A DNA stretch of 64,000 bases, from positions 1 to 64,000 of the IMG/VR virus record IMGVR_UViG_3300028800_001035; one strand, written 5' to 3'. Positions 34,040 to 41,679 of the stretch are shown here, in pieces. The DNA is from a virus. How positions within the stretch are numbered: position 1 is the first letter of the stretch; every line of letters begins with the position of its first letter. The notes under the pieces were generated by a model. The model was not told where the DNA came from and searched no databases. It worked only from the letters and a program-made list of their open reading frames with translations. The position numbers and the translations under genes were made by a program.

Positions 34040-34441
34040 ATGTCGCCGAATCTCAAGTTCGACATCAAGATAACCGGCAATCCGCTCGTCGACGGGGTCA
34101 TCCTCAAGATGGTCGGGATGTTCGCGGGCGGCCTCGCGATCAACGCGGCGGTCTGGCTCAAGGCCCACGGCTTCGCGCCGGACTCCGAGATCCTGACGCA
34201 GGCGATCGGCGGCGTTATGGTCGGCGGCCTCGTCCTCGTCGCCGGTTGGTACAAGAGCAAGAACGACTACGCGAAGGCCGCGCAGGGCGGAATCAACCTC
34301 GTCCTTAGCGGCGAGGCCATCGCCAAGGACGGGTCGACGATCATGAACATAGGAGCCCCGGGCTCGACCCCGCCGATGCCGGTGACGCCGAAGACCGGCG
34401 TCGAGATCATGAAGCTCGCGACCCCGGCGAAGGCCGCCTAG
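34040..34441 (+). CDS. holin-like protein (133 aa)
   Basis: Two hydrophobic spans (VDGVILKMVGMFAGGLAINA and IGGVMVGGLVLVAGWY) separated by a short polar loop, then a polar tail (GGINLVLSGEAIAKDGSTIM). Size, topology and neighbours (lipoprotein, spanins) fit a class II-type holin. SD GGGGAAAG lies upstream of ATG 34040. Confidence 0.65.
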   Translation: MSPNLKFDIKITGNPLVDGVILKMVGMFAGGLAINAAVWLKAHGFAPDSEILTQAIGGVMVGGLVLVAGWYKSKNDYAKAAQGGINLVLSGEAIAKDGSTIMNIGAPGSTPPMPVTPKTGVEIMKLATPAKAA

Positions 34442-34442
34442 C

Positions 34443-34685
34443 TTGGGCGCTTTTTGGACTTGGCTCCGGGAGACCGTGACGGGCGTTATACTAGGGTTCT
34501 TCGGGAAAGGCCCGGGAACCGTTTCCCCGGCCGAGCGGGTCGGGCAACTGGAGAGCGAGAATGCGGGACTCAAGAAAGAGATCGACGTCGCGGACCGCGC
34601 GGAGGCTGCTCGCGATCGCGTTCCTGACGACCCTCGGAGCGTGTACGACGACCCCGCCAACCGCCGGGAGCGCCCTCCCGGCTAG
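34443..34685 (+). CDS. inner-membrane spanin subunit (i-spanin-like, 80 aa)
   Basis: TTG 34443 follows directly after the previous stop. An N-terminal short hydrophobic helix (FWTWLRETVTGVILGFF) is followed by a coiled-coil (AERVGQLESENAGLKKEIDV) and a C-terminal acidic-basic tail. The second half of the gene overlaps the lipoprotein gene 34561 in another frame. That is the Rz/Rz1 layout. Confidence 0.7.
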   Translation: MGAFWTWLRETVTGVILGFFGKGPGTVSPAERVGQLESENAGLKKEIDVADRAEAARDRVPDDPRSVYDDPANRRERPPG

Positions 34686-34866
34686 GACGACGCCGACGGC
34701 GACCGCGCGCTACGTTCCCTGCGCAGCCGACCCGATCATCTCCTACAACGCTCCGGACCCGGATCACCCGGTCAACGAGACGGCGGCGAATATCTACGAC
34801 ACGCCGCCTACTATTTCACAAATACGAAAGAACAACGCCGCGCGCATCGAAAGCTGCGGCAAGTGA
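34561..34866 (+). CDS. outer-membrane lipoprotein spanin subunit (o-spanin-like, 101 aa)
   Basis: ATG 34561 lies within the i-spanin gene in another frame and extends beyond it. Basic start (RDSRKRSTSRTARR), hydrophobic LLAIAFLTTLGAC with lipobox LGAC, then a proline-rich mature part (TTTPPTAGSALPARTTPTA). It should pair with the i-spanin to fuse inner and outer membranes at lysis. Overlapping frames support the call. Confidence 0.75.
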   Translation: MRDSRKRSTSRTARRLLAIAFLTTLGACTTTPPTAGSALPARTTPTATARYVPCAADPIISYNAPDPDHPVNETAANIYDTPPTISQIRKNNAARIESCGK

Positions 34867-35183
34867 CGTCGGCACAAAAGGTCAAAAGCGTGGCAGAGAA
34901 CGCCTGGGTTACGTTCTTCGGACGCGGGATGCAGCTGATCGGGACGCCGCTTATGGTCGCCCTGATCCTCGCGGTCCTTCACAAGATAGACAATTTCGGA
35001 CACCGGATCGACGTCCTCGAGGACAAGATGTCGGTCGCCTATGCCGACCCGTACCACGCGACCGACGCGAAGCGCGACTTCGAGTGGCGCGACCGGAACG
35101 CCGCCGGAATCGAATCCCACGTCGAGAACCTCGACGGACGCGTGCAGGCCCTCGAGCTGGCCAACGCGCGGGGACGCAAATAA
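34863..35183 (+). CDS. membrane protein with coiled-coil (106 aa)
   Basis: GTG 34863 overlaps the o-spanin stop. One span (GMQLIGTPLMVALILAVLHK) followed by a charged helix with heptads (FGHRIDVLEDKMSVAY, VENLDGRVQALELA). Possibly a second holin or lysis regulator; no family. Confidence 0.55.
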   Translation: MTSAQKVKSVAENAWVTFFGRGMQLIGTPLMVALILAVLHKIDNFGHRIDVLEDKMSVAYADPYHATDAKRDFEWRDRNAAGIESHVENLDGRVQALELANARGRK

Positions 35184-35211
35184 GCTCGCGGACCAACCAA
35201 AGGAGAAGGGC

Positions 35212-35604
35212 ATGACAACTTCAACAGCAACACTCTCGGGCCTGGCCGCCCAAATCGAGGCCTTCGCGTCGGCCGCCGTTGCCGCCGCCAAGGCGGAAGC
35301 CGAGAAGATCGGCGCGGAGATTGTCGTCGAGGCGAAGGCGGTCGAAGCCGCCATCGAACCGATCGCCGTCATGGCGTTCAACGAAGTCGTCCAACAGTTC
35401 GGCGCGCTCGCGGCGGCTACGGTGACGAGCTTGTTCGGCCAGGCGGGCGCTTTGCTCTCCGGCGGCGAGAAGGCAGACCTCGCCGCGAGGACCCTCGTCG
35501 ACGCTGTCGAGCAATCCGGCAAGAAAATCCTCGCCGACGACGCAACCGCCCTGATCAAGAACTCCTACACGGCGGTCAAGAACCTGCTTCAGCCCGCCGG
35601 ATAA
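35212..35604 (+). CDS. helical alanine-rich protein (130 aa)
   Basis: ATG 35212 with AGGAGAAGG directly upstream. Ala/Glu/Lys helices (IEAFASAAVAAAKAEAEKIG, VVEAKAVEAAIEPIAVMAFN), then TLVDAVEQSGKKILADDATA. Last gene of the rightward block; a terminator follows 30 bp on. Function unknown. Confidence 0.55.
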   Translation: MTTSTATLSGLAAQIEAFASAAVAAAKAEAEKIGAEIVVEAKAVEAAIEPIAVMAFNEVVQQFGALAAATVTSLFGQAGALLSGGEKADLAARTLVDAVEQSGKKILADDATALIKNSYTAVKNLLQPAG

Positions 35605-35633
35605 CGCGCCGACGATTGATCCTAGATAGAATG

Positions 35634-35671
35634 AAAAACGCCGCCGAGGCTTTCGCTTCGGCGGCGTTTTT
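35634..35671. terminator. bidirectional terminator between converging blocks
   Basis: AAAAACGCCGCCGA (35634-35647) pairs perfectly with TCGGCGGCGTTTTT (35658-35671) across a 10-base loop. Five A on one side and five T on the other make it work both ways. It separates the rightward late genes from the leftward genes. Confidence 0.92.
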
Positions 35672-35701
35672 GTTGACGCGAGGGCAAGTCGATTGCCGAG
35701 C

Positions 35702-35920
35702 CTACCTCCCGGTCTCCGGCGCGTCTAGGGCGACCCGCGCCGTCCCGTCGGGTTCGGAGAAGGCCGCGAACTCGACGACGGCTAGGACGGCTCCCGCGAC
35801 CGCCGGGAGGGCGAGGAAGGCGAGAAAGAGGAGCGCGACGAGGGTCAACCCTCCCGACCCCCTGACCTCGCGGCGGAACAGGGGGCGGGCTTCGGGCTTC
35901 GGGATATAGACGCGGCTCAT
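35702..35920 (-). CDS. single-span membrane protein (72 aa)
   Basis: ATG overlaps the stop of the upstream gene (ATGA). It starts SRVYIPKPEARPLFRREVRG, has a span LVALLFLAFLALPAVAGAVL, then VVEFAAFSEPDGTARV. Last gene of the leftward block. Could assist the neighbouring cell-wall hydrolase; no family. Confidence 0.55.
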   Translation of the reverse strand: MSRVYIPKPEARPLFRREVRGSGGLTLVALLFLAFLALPAVAGAVLAVVEFAAFSEPDGTARVALDAPETGR

Positions 35921-36495
35921 CGGCTCGGCTCCTTGTAGAATTGGTGGCCGCCGATCGACGCGGTCTCGCGCCAACCCTTCCAGCGGACCTTGGTCAGCGC
36001 GCCGTTCTCGTAGCGGGTCGCGCCGCCGGTCGGGTCGGGGGCCTCGTCGCGGTCGATCCAAGAAAGGAGGGCGACCTCGTAGGCGTCGTTCCAGGCGTCG
36101 TGCTCGCGGATCGAGTGGTCCCGCCCGTCGTTGACCCAGGAGAACTGGCAGACGCCGTTCCGGGGGTCGCATTGCGAGACGACCTTGCAGGCCTTGCGGG
36201 GGAAGACGCCGCCCTTCATCCGATTGAGGACGACGTTCGTGACGTACCACATCCCGTCCTCGCCCTCGCCCCGCGCCTCGAAGTAATTGTTCTCGGCGAT
36301 GCATTCAATCTCGCGGAGGTCCTCGTCGGAGAGACTCGCCGCCGCGCTCCGGACCCGCGCGTCGAGCGAGGTTCGGATCACGACGACGCCGTCGCGGGCG
36401 GCGATCGCGTCGCGGTAGCCGCCGGAGAAGAGGAAGACGATCCCCGCGAGCGCGAGAAGGCTCATCGCGAAGGCGGCCGGGCCGAGGCGGTTCAA
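35917..36495 (-). CDS. membrane-anchored cell-wall hydrolase (SleB / Hydrolase_2-like)
   Basis: 192 residues. A TTG start with GGGAGG upstream gives an N-terminal span (AAFAMSLLALAGIVFLFSGG). The catalytic part has IECIAENNYFEARGE with likely catalytic Glu, VTNVVLNRMKGGVFPRKACK, and VCQFSWVNDG, the SleB-type hallmarks. It would cut glycan strands in the periplasm from the membrane. The TTG overlaps the stop of a 32-codon gene upstream. Its leftward orientation, apart from the late lysis genes, suggests an early role such as wall remodelling. Confidence 0.75.
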   Translation of the reverse strand: MNRLGPAAFAMSLLALAGIVFLFSGGYRDAIAARDGVVVIRTSLDARVRSAAASLSDEDLREIECIAENNYFEARGEGEDGMWYVTNVVLNRMKGGVFPRKACKVVSQCDPRNGVCQFSWVNDGRDHSIREHDAWNDAYEVALLSWIDRDEAPDPTGGATRYENGALTKVRWKGWRETASIGGHQFYKEPSR

Positions 36496-36590
36496 GACCG
36501 CCTCCCGTTCGACGCCGCGACGATGATCGCCAAGAAGATGAAATTGAGGAAGATCGAGGCGACGAGCGCCCCCGCATAGTGTTCGTGCAT
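36492..36590 (-). CDS. tiny membrane protein (32 aa)
   Basis: Reads MHEHYAGALVASIFLNFIFL followed by AIIVAASNGRRS. One hydrophobic helix. GGAG lies upstream in the conserved leader ATAACCGGAGACGA. Its TGA overlaps the TTG of the hydrolase, suggesting translational coupling. Function unknown. Confidence 0.55.
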   Translation of the reverse strand: MHEHYAGALVASIFLNFIFLAIIVAASNGRRS

Positions 36591-36648
36591 TTGCTTCGTC
36601 TCCGGTTATATACGCGAGAAGCATAGGCACGAATTTCCTAACGGGAGG

Positions 36649-37809
36649 TTAAAACGGAATCGGATCGTCGGCGGTCGCCGGGTATTTCGGGACGAGAACG
36701 ACCTCGAGCCCTTGCTCCGGCGCGACCGGGACGTTCGCCTCCGACCAGAGCCCGACGTTGATCCGCTTGACGATCGCCTCCGCGACCCGCTCCCAATCGT
36801 CGTAATAGCCGTCCGGCGCGGCGAGGACGGGCTCGTTGTTCGCGTCCTTGACCTCGAGACCCTCGACCCGCCACGGGCGCGGATGGACCTCGGAGAGTCT
36901 CCAAGGACCGCGCGGGTAGGACCGCGACCCGGCGTAGGAGCCGTAGTAGGACCAGGAGGCCTTCGAGAGCCCGCGCGGGCGGCGCTTCATAACGGCGCGG
37001 AAGGCCTCCGACGGCGGGACGTGGCCCGGGAACGTCATCCCGTGCTCCCAGTTGTCTTGCTCGGCGGTCAAGACCGCCTCGACCTGCTCCTCCGTCGCCT
37101 CGGTCAAGACCCAGCGCGCGACGAGGTCTTTTAGGTGATAGGTGTAGGCGATCGAGCGGTTCTCCGTCAGCTCGAGGACCTCGAGGACGTTGTAGGTGAA
37201 GACCGACGGCTTGCCGAGGTCGAGGGCCCGCATCGTCCGGTAGTAGACGTGATCGGATTCGCCGGGAAACGCTTCGAGGAGGACGCCGCTCCGCCGACCG
37301 CGCGGGAGGAAGATCGAGTCGATCTCCTCGGCGGCCTTGAGGAAGTCCGGCTGGTCGATGACGACGTAGGTCTTGCCCGCGTCGGGGCCGCCGTGGAAGA
37401 GGTCCCACTTGTCCGGCGCGTCGATCAGGACGGTCCGCCCGCCCTCGTCGCGGGTATTGCTCTCGAGCTCGCGGAAGGCCATCCAGGGCTGCCAGTTCCG
37501 CCCGTAGGACGTCGTGAACGGCATCTCGTAGGCGGTCGGTCGCTTGCCGCCCTCCTTGAGGACCTTCATCACAATCGTCTCGAGCGGGGAGCCCCGGAAG
37601 GTCGAAACCTTCTTCGTGAAGGTGATCTTGTCCCGGCCGCGCCATACGACCGGCTCCGCGCCGAGCCGGACGAGGACCGCGATCGCGTACTTGAGCCCGG
37701 TTCCGAAGTAGCCGATCGGGTTGGTCGTATTGGGCTTCGCGTGCGCGCCCATCACGGTAAAGGCCCGGAGGTCGATCAAGCCGGGGGTCTCGAAGACGAC
37801 GGCGGTCAT
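36649..37809 (-). CDS. GHKL-like ATP-binding protein (tentative, 386 aa)
   Basis: The start (FETPGLIDLRAFTVMGAHAK) and NPIGYFGTGLKYAIAVLVRL match a phage family I recognise but cannot name. The GTGLK motif resembles the ATP-lid box of GHKL ATPases, and about 85 residues later FRELESNTRDEGG resembles their N-box (E-x3-N-x2-D), which is the reverse of normal order. The rest includes FHGGPDAGKTYVVIDQ and an aromatic-rich segment WSYYGSYAGSRSYPRG. No transmembrane part. It may act on DNA or host proteins; function unknown. Confidence 0.5.
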   Translation of the reverse strand: MTAVVFETPGLIDLRAFTVMGAHAKPNTTNPIGYFGTGLKYAIAVLVRLGAEPVVWRGRDKITFTKKVSTFRGSPLETIVMKVLKEGGKRPTAYEMPFTTSYGRNWQPWMAFRELESNTRDEGGRTVLIDAPDKWDLFHGGPDAGKTYVVIDQPDFLKAAEEIDSIFLPRGRRSGVLLEAFPGESDHVYYRTMRALDLGKPSVFTYNVLEVLELTENRSIAYTYHLKDLVARWVLTEATEEQVEAVLTAEQDNWEHGMTFPGHVPPSEAFRAVMKRRPRGLSKASWSYYGSYAGSRSYPRGPWRLSEVHPRPWRVEGLEVKDANNEPVLAAPDGYYDDWERVAEAIVKRINVGLWSEANVPVAPEQGLEVVLVPKYPATADDPIPF

Positions 37810-37982
37810 AGCGCAATCCTTTCGACGAAGGCTTTTATCTGATCGCGGAAAATCGCCGCGAGGACGATCAGGAGTATCGGGGCCCAGAACTCGACGACGA
37901 CCGCACCGAGGACGGCGACCATAGCGGCGACGCCGACGATCCCGAAGGCGGCGATCGCGCCCAAGCCGAGGAGGACCCTCAC
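37806..37982 (-). CDS. small membrane protein (58 aa)
   Basis: GTG overlaps the previous stop. Almost entirely hydrophobic: LLGLGAIAAFGIVGVAAMVA and VVVEFWAPILLIVLAAIFRD, likely two spans. The stop overlaps the next ATG. Function unknown. Confidence 0.55.
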   Translation of the reverse strand: MRVLLGLGAIAAFGIVGVAAMVAVLGAVVVEFWAPILLIVLAAIFRDQIKAFVERIAL

Positions 37983-38233
37983 GGCTTTTCCTCCATCCCG
38001 AGGATCAGGAGCGAGATCCCGAGGAGGCCGACCCGGAAGGCGGAGGCCTCGAACTCGTCGCGCGCCATAGCGAGGCGACCGTCGAAGGCCGCGCGCTCGT
38101 CCGCGAGCGCCGCCTTGAGCTCGACCTTCGCCTTGCGGTACCACCAGCACGCCGACCAGACCTTGAAGCGCGCCGCGTTACGGCGACGCTCCTCGGCCTC
38201 GCGGATTTCTTCCATCGTCTTGTCGTCGAGCAT
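37979..38233 (-). CDS. charged helical protein with C-terminal hydrophobic segment (84 aa)
   Basis: Reads MLDDKTMEEIREAEERRRNA, WSACWWYRKAKVELKAALAD and ends with FRVGLLGISLLILGMEEKP. Long charged helix plus a probable membrane segment. The stop overlaps a GTG start. Unknown function. Confidence 0.55.
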   Translation of the reverse strand: MLDDKTMEEIREAEERRRNAARFKVWSACWWYRKAKVELKAALADERAAFDGRLAMARDEFEASAFRVGLLGISLLILGMEEKP

Positions 38234-38234
38234 A

Positions 38235-38399
38235 TCATTCCCCCTTCTTCGCGAGGAGCGCCGCTTCTTCGACGCCCTTCCGCCACTTCGCCTCGGAACG
38301 GGTCATCCCGTTCCACTTCATCCGCCCGTCGACGAAGAGCGCCCAGCTATAGGCGTCGTCGCCGCCGTCCTTCCTGATCTTGACCCGGGAGCCGCTCAT
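38235..38399 (-). CDS. hypothetical protein (54 aa)
   Basis: Starts SGSRVKIRKDGGDDAYSWAL, FVDGRMKWNGMTRSEAKWRK, ends EEAALLAKKGE. Compact and charged, as small regulatory or DNA-mimic phage proteins are, but without recognisable motif. ATG overlaps the helicase stop by four bases. Confidence 0.55.
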   Translation of the reverse strand: MSGSRVKIRKDGGDDAYSWALFVDGRMKWNGMTRSEAKWRKGVEEAALLAKKGE

Positions 38400-39961
38400 C
38401 TCCGGTCCTCCCCGGGGATCAAGATCAGCGTCTCCATCGCCCGCGTCTGCGCAACGTAAAGAAGGTTGCACTCCTGCTCGAACGCCGCCTCGGACTTCGC
38501 CGACTTGAGCGGGACCATCTCCGGCCCGTAAATCGCGACGGTGTGCCACTCGCGACCTTTAGCTTTATGCATAGTGCAAAGCGTCAAGACGCCCTCGCCG
38601 GTCCCGTCGGCGAAGAGCTCGTCAATCTTCGCGAGAACGGCGGGGACGGTCCGGTTCGGGACGGGGATCGACTCGATCACGGTCTTGATGCAGTCGATCC
38701 GATCTTGAAGCGCCTCGGTCTTCGCGACGTCGCCCTTCTTCGCGTTGATCTCCCACTCCTTGGCGGCGTAGGCGTCCATCCGCTCGAGGAGGCTCTCGAC
38801 CCCCTTCGGGCGGAGCTTCTTGACGAGGGCCGAGAGGCCCGCGCCGATGTCCTTGCCGAGGACGAAGCACCCCCTGCCCTCCGCGATCAGCTTGAAGGCG
38901 AGGGAGATCAGGGGGGCGGTCTTGCGGCAGAGGATCGCGGAGCTCGCGTCGAGGCGCGGGAGCGCGTCCTTGAGCGGGAGCGTTACGACCTCGCCCTCGA
39001 TCGCGCCGGGGAAGACGTCGAAGTAGGGGACGATCATCCGGGCGAGTTCGCCGACGGCCTTCGGGCAGCGGTAGGAGGTCGTCAAGGGAAGCTCGACGGT
39101 CTTGAACTCGCGGGCGATTACGTCCATCGCGTCGGCGGAAGCGCCCGTGAAGGCGTAGATTGCTTGGCGGGGATCGCCGACCGCGACGAGGCGACCGTCG
39201 CGGCGGAGGACCTTGCGGGCGAACTCCCGGCGGACGGGGTTTGTATCCTGCGCCTCGTCGACGAAGACCCAGCTATAGGGGAAGAGGCGGAGGTTCCAGA
39301 GGAGCGGGAGGTAGAGCTGGTCGTCGAAGTCGATCCAGCGCTCGGTCTCGGCCTTGCGGTTCGAGGCGGCGAGCGCCTTGCGCGCGATCTCGACGGCGCG
39401 GCCCTCGGTCGCCTTCTCGTCGTCGAGCCACATATCCTGCCCGGCGATGATCTCGAACCAGACCTCGGGGACGTCCGCCGCGAGGCCCGGGATGCCGACG
39501 CCGATTCCCTTGCCGTAGCCGACGAGCTTCGCGACGAAGTCGCCATACATCTCGTATTCGTCCTCGGAGAGCCGGTCCTTGAGAATCTTCCGGACCTTCC
39601 CGCCGTCGACCTCGACCTTGACGTCGCGCCCGAACTTCGCGCAGAGCGCCTTGAAGCCGCGCGCGTGGAAGGTCGCGGCCTCGACGTTGCGGAAACGCGA
39701 AACGTCTCCCAGCTCTTCCGCGAGCTGGGAGACTTTCGCGCGCATCTCCTTGGCGATCGGCGTATTGAAGGCGAGGATCAAGACGGTCTCGGAGACCGGG
39801 ATGTAGGGGAGCGCCCGGACGATTGAGGTCGACTTCCCGGAGCCCGCGACGGCCTTGAGGATCGCGTTCCCGCGACCCTTGGCAATCCAATCGAAGAAGG
39901 CCTGCTGAAGTTTCGACGCGGCGAAGGCGCGCGGGGCGCGGACGGCGAGGGCGGCGCTCAT
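38396..39961 (-). CDS. UvrD/Rep-like SF1 helicase A (521 aa)
   Basis: Walker A KAVAGSGKST (residues 36-45); motif II WVFVDEAQDTNP; motif III VAVGDPRQAIYAF; motif IV LTTSYRCP; motif V CTMHKAKGREWHTV; motif VI LLYVAQTRAMETL. All SF1A motifs are present, so it should be an active 3'-5' DNA helicase for replication, recombination or repair. The start at 39961 fits the MSAALAV... N-terminus; it overlaps the next gene stop by four bases. A second SF1 helicase is encoded at 55792. Confidence 0.9.
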   Translation of the reverse strand: MSAALAVRAPRAFAASKLQQAFFDWIAKGRGNAILKAVAGSGKSTSIVRALPYIPVSETVLILAFNTPIAKEMRAKVSQLAEELGDVSRFRNVEAATFHARGFKALCAKFGRDVKVEVDGGKVRKILKDRLSEDEYEMYGDFVAKLVGYGKGIGVGIPGLAADVPEVWFEIIAGQDMWLDDEKATEGRAVEIARKALAASNRKAETERWIDFDDQLYLPLLWNLRLFPYSWVFVDEAQDTNPVRREFARKVLRRDGRLVAVGDPRQAIYAFTGASADAMDVIAREFKTVELPLTTSYRCPKAVGELARMIVPYFDVFPGAIEGEVVTLPLKDALPRLDASSAILCRKTAPLISLAFKLIAEGRGCFVLGKDIGAGLSALVKKLRPKGVESLLERMDAYAAKEWEINAKKGDVAKTEALQDRIDCIKTVIESIPVPNRTVPAVLAKIDELFADGTGEGVLTLCTMHKAKGREWHTVAIYGPEMVPLKSAKSEAAFEQECNLLYVAQTRAMETLILIPGEDRR

Positions 39962-40578
39962 TTCGCACCGCCTTTCGCGAAGGCGTCGCGGTCTTGCGAC
40001 GCGACGAAGGCTTCGATCGCCGCGCGCTTCGACGGGTCGGAGAGCTCGCGTTCGTCGTACTGCTTGACGGAATCGAGAACCTTGCGATCGACGGCGTCGA
40101 GGAGCTCGGCGGCGCGGAGGCCGACGTTCTTGTTGCGCATCGCATCGAGGACGACCGCGTAGAACGCGTCGGCGGCGTCGCCGACGTAGTAGCGGCGGGA
40201 CTTGGCAATTTGCTGGTCGCGCTCGATCAAGAGCGCGCGGCCCCAACCCTCGCGATGCTTGCTGGCCTCGTCGGCGGTCGGAATCCGCCCCGAGAGGAGG
40301 AGCCCCTCCGTGATCGCGGCGAAGTCGTCCTGCTTGTCGGCCTTGGCGAAGAGCGTCCGGTCGACCCAGGAACCGTCGGCGGGCGTCAACGCGCGGACGA
40401 GGACGGGCTCGTGGTTGACGTCGAAGAGCTCGTAGCCCTTGCCGCGATAGTTGCGCATCCAAACGGCGCGGCGCTCGCCGTCGACGATCACGTCGAAGTC
40501 GTTGATCAGGTTGCGGGGGTTCGTCTCCCCGACGTTGGCGGGGCAGTCGCGGATCACGCGCTTGAAGGTGAAGTTCAT
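39958..40578 (-). CDS. hypothetical protein (206 aa)
   Basis: AGGAG and a promoter copy at 40637-40667 lie upstream of ATG 40578. N-terminal part MNFTFKRVIRDCPANVGETN and FDVIVDGERRAVWMRNYRGK looks beta-rich; C-terminal part is helical (AELLDAVDRKVLDSVKQYDE, RAAIEAFVASQDRDAF). First gene of a promoter-led unit that includes helicase A. No family recognised. Confidence 0.6.
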   Translation of the reverse strand: MNFTFKRVIRDCPANVGETNPRNLINDFDVIVDGERRAVWMRNYRGKGYELFDVNHEPVLVRALTPADGSWVDRTLFAKADKQDDFAAITEGLLLSGRIPTADEASKHREGWGRALLIERDQQIAKSRRYYVGDAADAFYAVVLDAMRNKNVGLRAAELLDAVDRKVLDSVKQYDERELSDPSKRAAIEAFVASQDRDAFAKGGAK

Positions 40579-40636
40579 TTCTATTCTCCTTGGCCGCCCT
40601 CCCCGAAGTCGATCGGGGAATCGGGTCGACGCCGTC

Positions 40637-40667
40637 ATCCTAGCCCGGAACCCGGGGAAAAGTAAAG
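40637..40667 (-). promoter_or_regulatory. leftward promoter, copy 1
   Basis: Reading leftward: TTTACT (40666-40661), an 18-base spacer opening TTTCCCCGGG, then TAGGAT (40642-40637). It lies just after the stop of the gene at 40668 and about 60 bp before the start at 40578. Shares sequence and spacing with copies at 43002 and 53750. Confidence 0.7.
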
Positions 40668-41072
40668 TTAGGGCTTCGGCCAAGAATTAACCAATTCGAC
40701 GAGGCGCTCGGCGAGATCGGCGGGGACGTTCGCCGGGTCGGAAAGCGCCTTGTAGAGCGTCCGGCAATTCGAGACGTGCCGGTGCTTGGCGACCCGGACC
40801 TTCTGCTCGGCCTCGATCGCCGGGGTCCAAGGCCGAACGATCGTCCCGGAGAAGCTCCCGCCGGTCGAATGCCCGCGATTCCCGTGAAGCCGGTACTGCT
40901 GCGCCTCGACGGCCTTCGGCTCCTTGGCCGGGGCGAGCTTGACGTTGCCATTCTTGAGGATGACCGCGACGACCATCCGCCGGTAGGGCTCGTCGTTGCC
41001 GCCCCGCTCGACGGCGACGGGAGCGCCGAGGACGAAGGGATTCGGGCCGGGGTCGAATTTGGTAGCTTTCAT
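40668..41072 (-). CDS. hypothetical protein (134 aa)
   Basis: ATG overlaps the upstream stop. GPNPFVLGAPVAVERGGNDE and RLHGNRGHSTGGSFSGTIVR, then VSNCRTLYKALSDPAN. Beta-rich first half. No recognised family. The gene is part of a run of small overlapping ORFs from 42974 to 40668. Confidence 0.5.
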   Translation of the reverse strand: MKATKFDPGPNPFVLGAPVAVERGGNDEPYRRMVVAVILKNGNVKLAPAKEPKAVEAQQYRLHGNRGHSTGGSFSGTIVRPWTPAIEAEQKVRVAKHRHVSNCRTLYKALSDPANVPADLAERLVELVNSWPKP

Positions 41073-41353
41073 CTCTCGTCTCCCGGGAAGTTGACGCGGT
41101 CGCAATACGGGTCGACCTTCGCCCGCCGCCAAAGGGCGAGCGGAACCGGGTCGTGCCCGTCGTTCTGCATATCCCAATCCGGGGCGAGGGCGAGGTCGGC
41201 GTAGTTGACCTCGTCGCCTTCCATCCAAGCGAGGGCGACGTAGCCTCCGTCGCCCCGGAACTTGGCGTCGAAGAGGTCTTCCCAGGCGATCGAGTGCCCG
41301 TAGGCGTCCCAGGCGGCGGCGAGCGCCGGGTTCTTCTTGCGGCCGGGTTTCAC
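41069..41353 (-). CDS. hypothetical protein (94 aa)
   Basis: GTG start overlapping the upstream stop. Basic start KPGRKKNPALAAAWDAYGHS, then GGYVALAWMEGDEVNYADLA and DPVPLALWRRAKVDPY, with several Trp and acidic residues. No family assigned. Confidence 0.5.
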   Translation of the reverse strand: MKPGRKKNPALAAAWDAYGHSIAWEDLFDAKFRGDGGYVALAWMEGDEVNYADLALAPDWDMQNDGHDPVPLALWRRAKVDPYCDRVNFPGDER

Positions 41354-41679
41354 AGCGGCATCTCCTTCGCGTGGTCGAAGATCGCCGCGACCTCGTACTT
41401 CGTCCGGCCCTCCTCGTCGTTGTAGCGGGCGAGGCTTTCCCCGAACCCGAGCCCGACGAGGGCGCGCTTGAGGGCGTCCCCGCACGGCGCGTCCGTCAGA
41501 ACTTTCACGCCCGTCGCGCGGAAGGTCGCGCCGACTATGCAGAAGGATACGGCCTCTTTCCGCTCGACCCTCGTCGGCATACCCGAAGCATCCCGGGCGA
41601 AAACTCCCTGACACCACCCCGCGAGGACGAGGGCCTTCGCGCGATCGAGCGCGGCGTTGCGGGCTTCGAGGGTCGTCAT
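41350..41679 (-). CDS. DUF6197-like small protein (109 aa, tentative)
   Basis: KALVLAGWCQGVFARDASGM and AVSFCIVGATFRATGVKVLT recall DUF6197 proteins (GWxQG ... CxxGA). TTLEARNAALDRAK opens it. Function of that family is unknown. Overlaps at both ends. Confidence 0.45.
   Translation of the reverse strand: MTTLEARNAALDRAKALVLAGWCQGVFARDASGMPTRVERKEAVSFCIVGATFRATGVKVLTDAPCGDALKRALVGLGFGESLARYNDEEGRTKYEVAAIFDHAKEMPL

Noticed and set aside
39704-39733. 12-bp perfect inverted repeat (GTCTCCCAGCTC / GAGCTGGGAGAC)
   Set aside because: It lies inside helicase A coding for a near-palindromic QLAEELGD stretch; no sign of function, so chance is likely.
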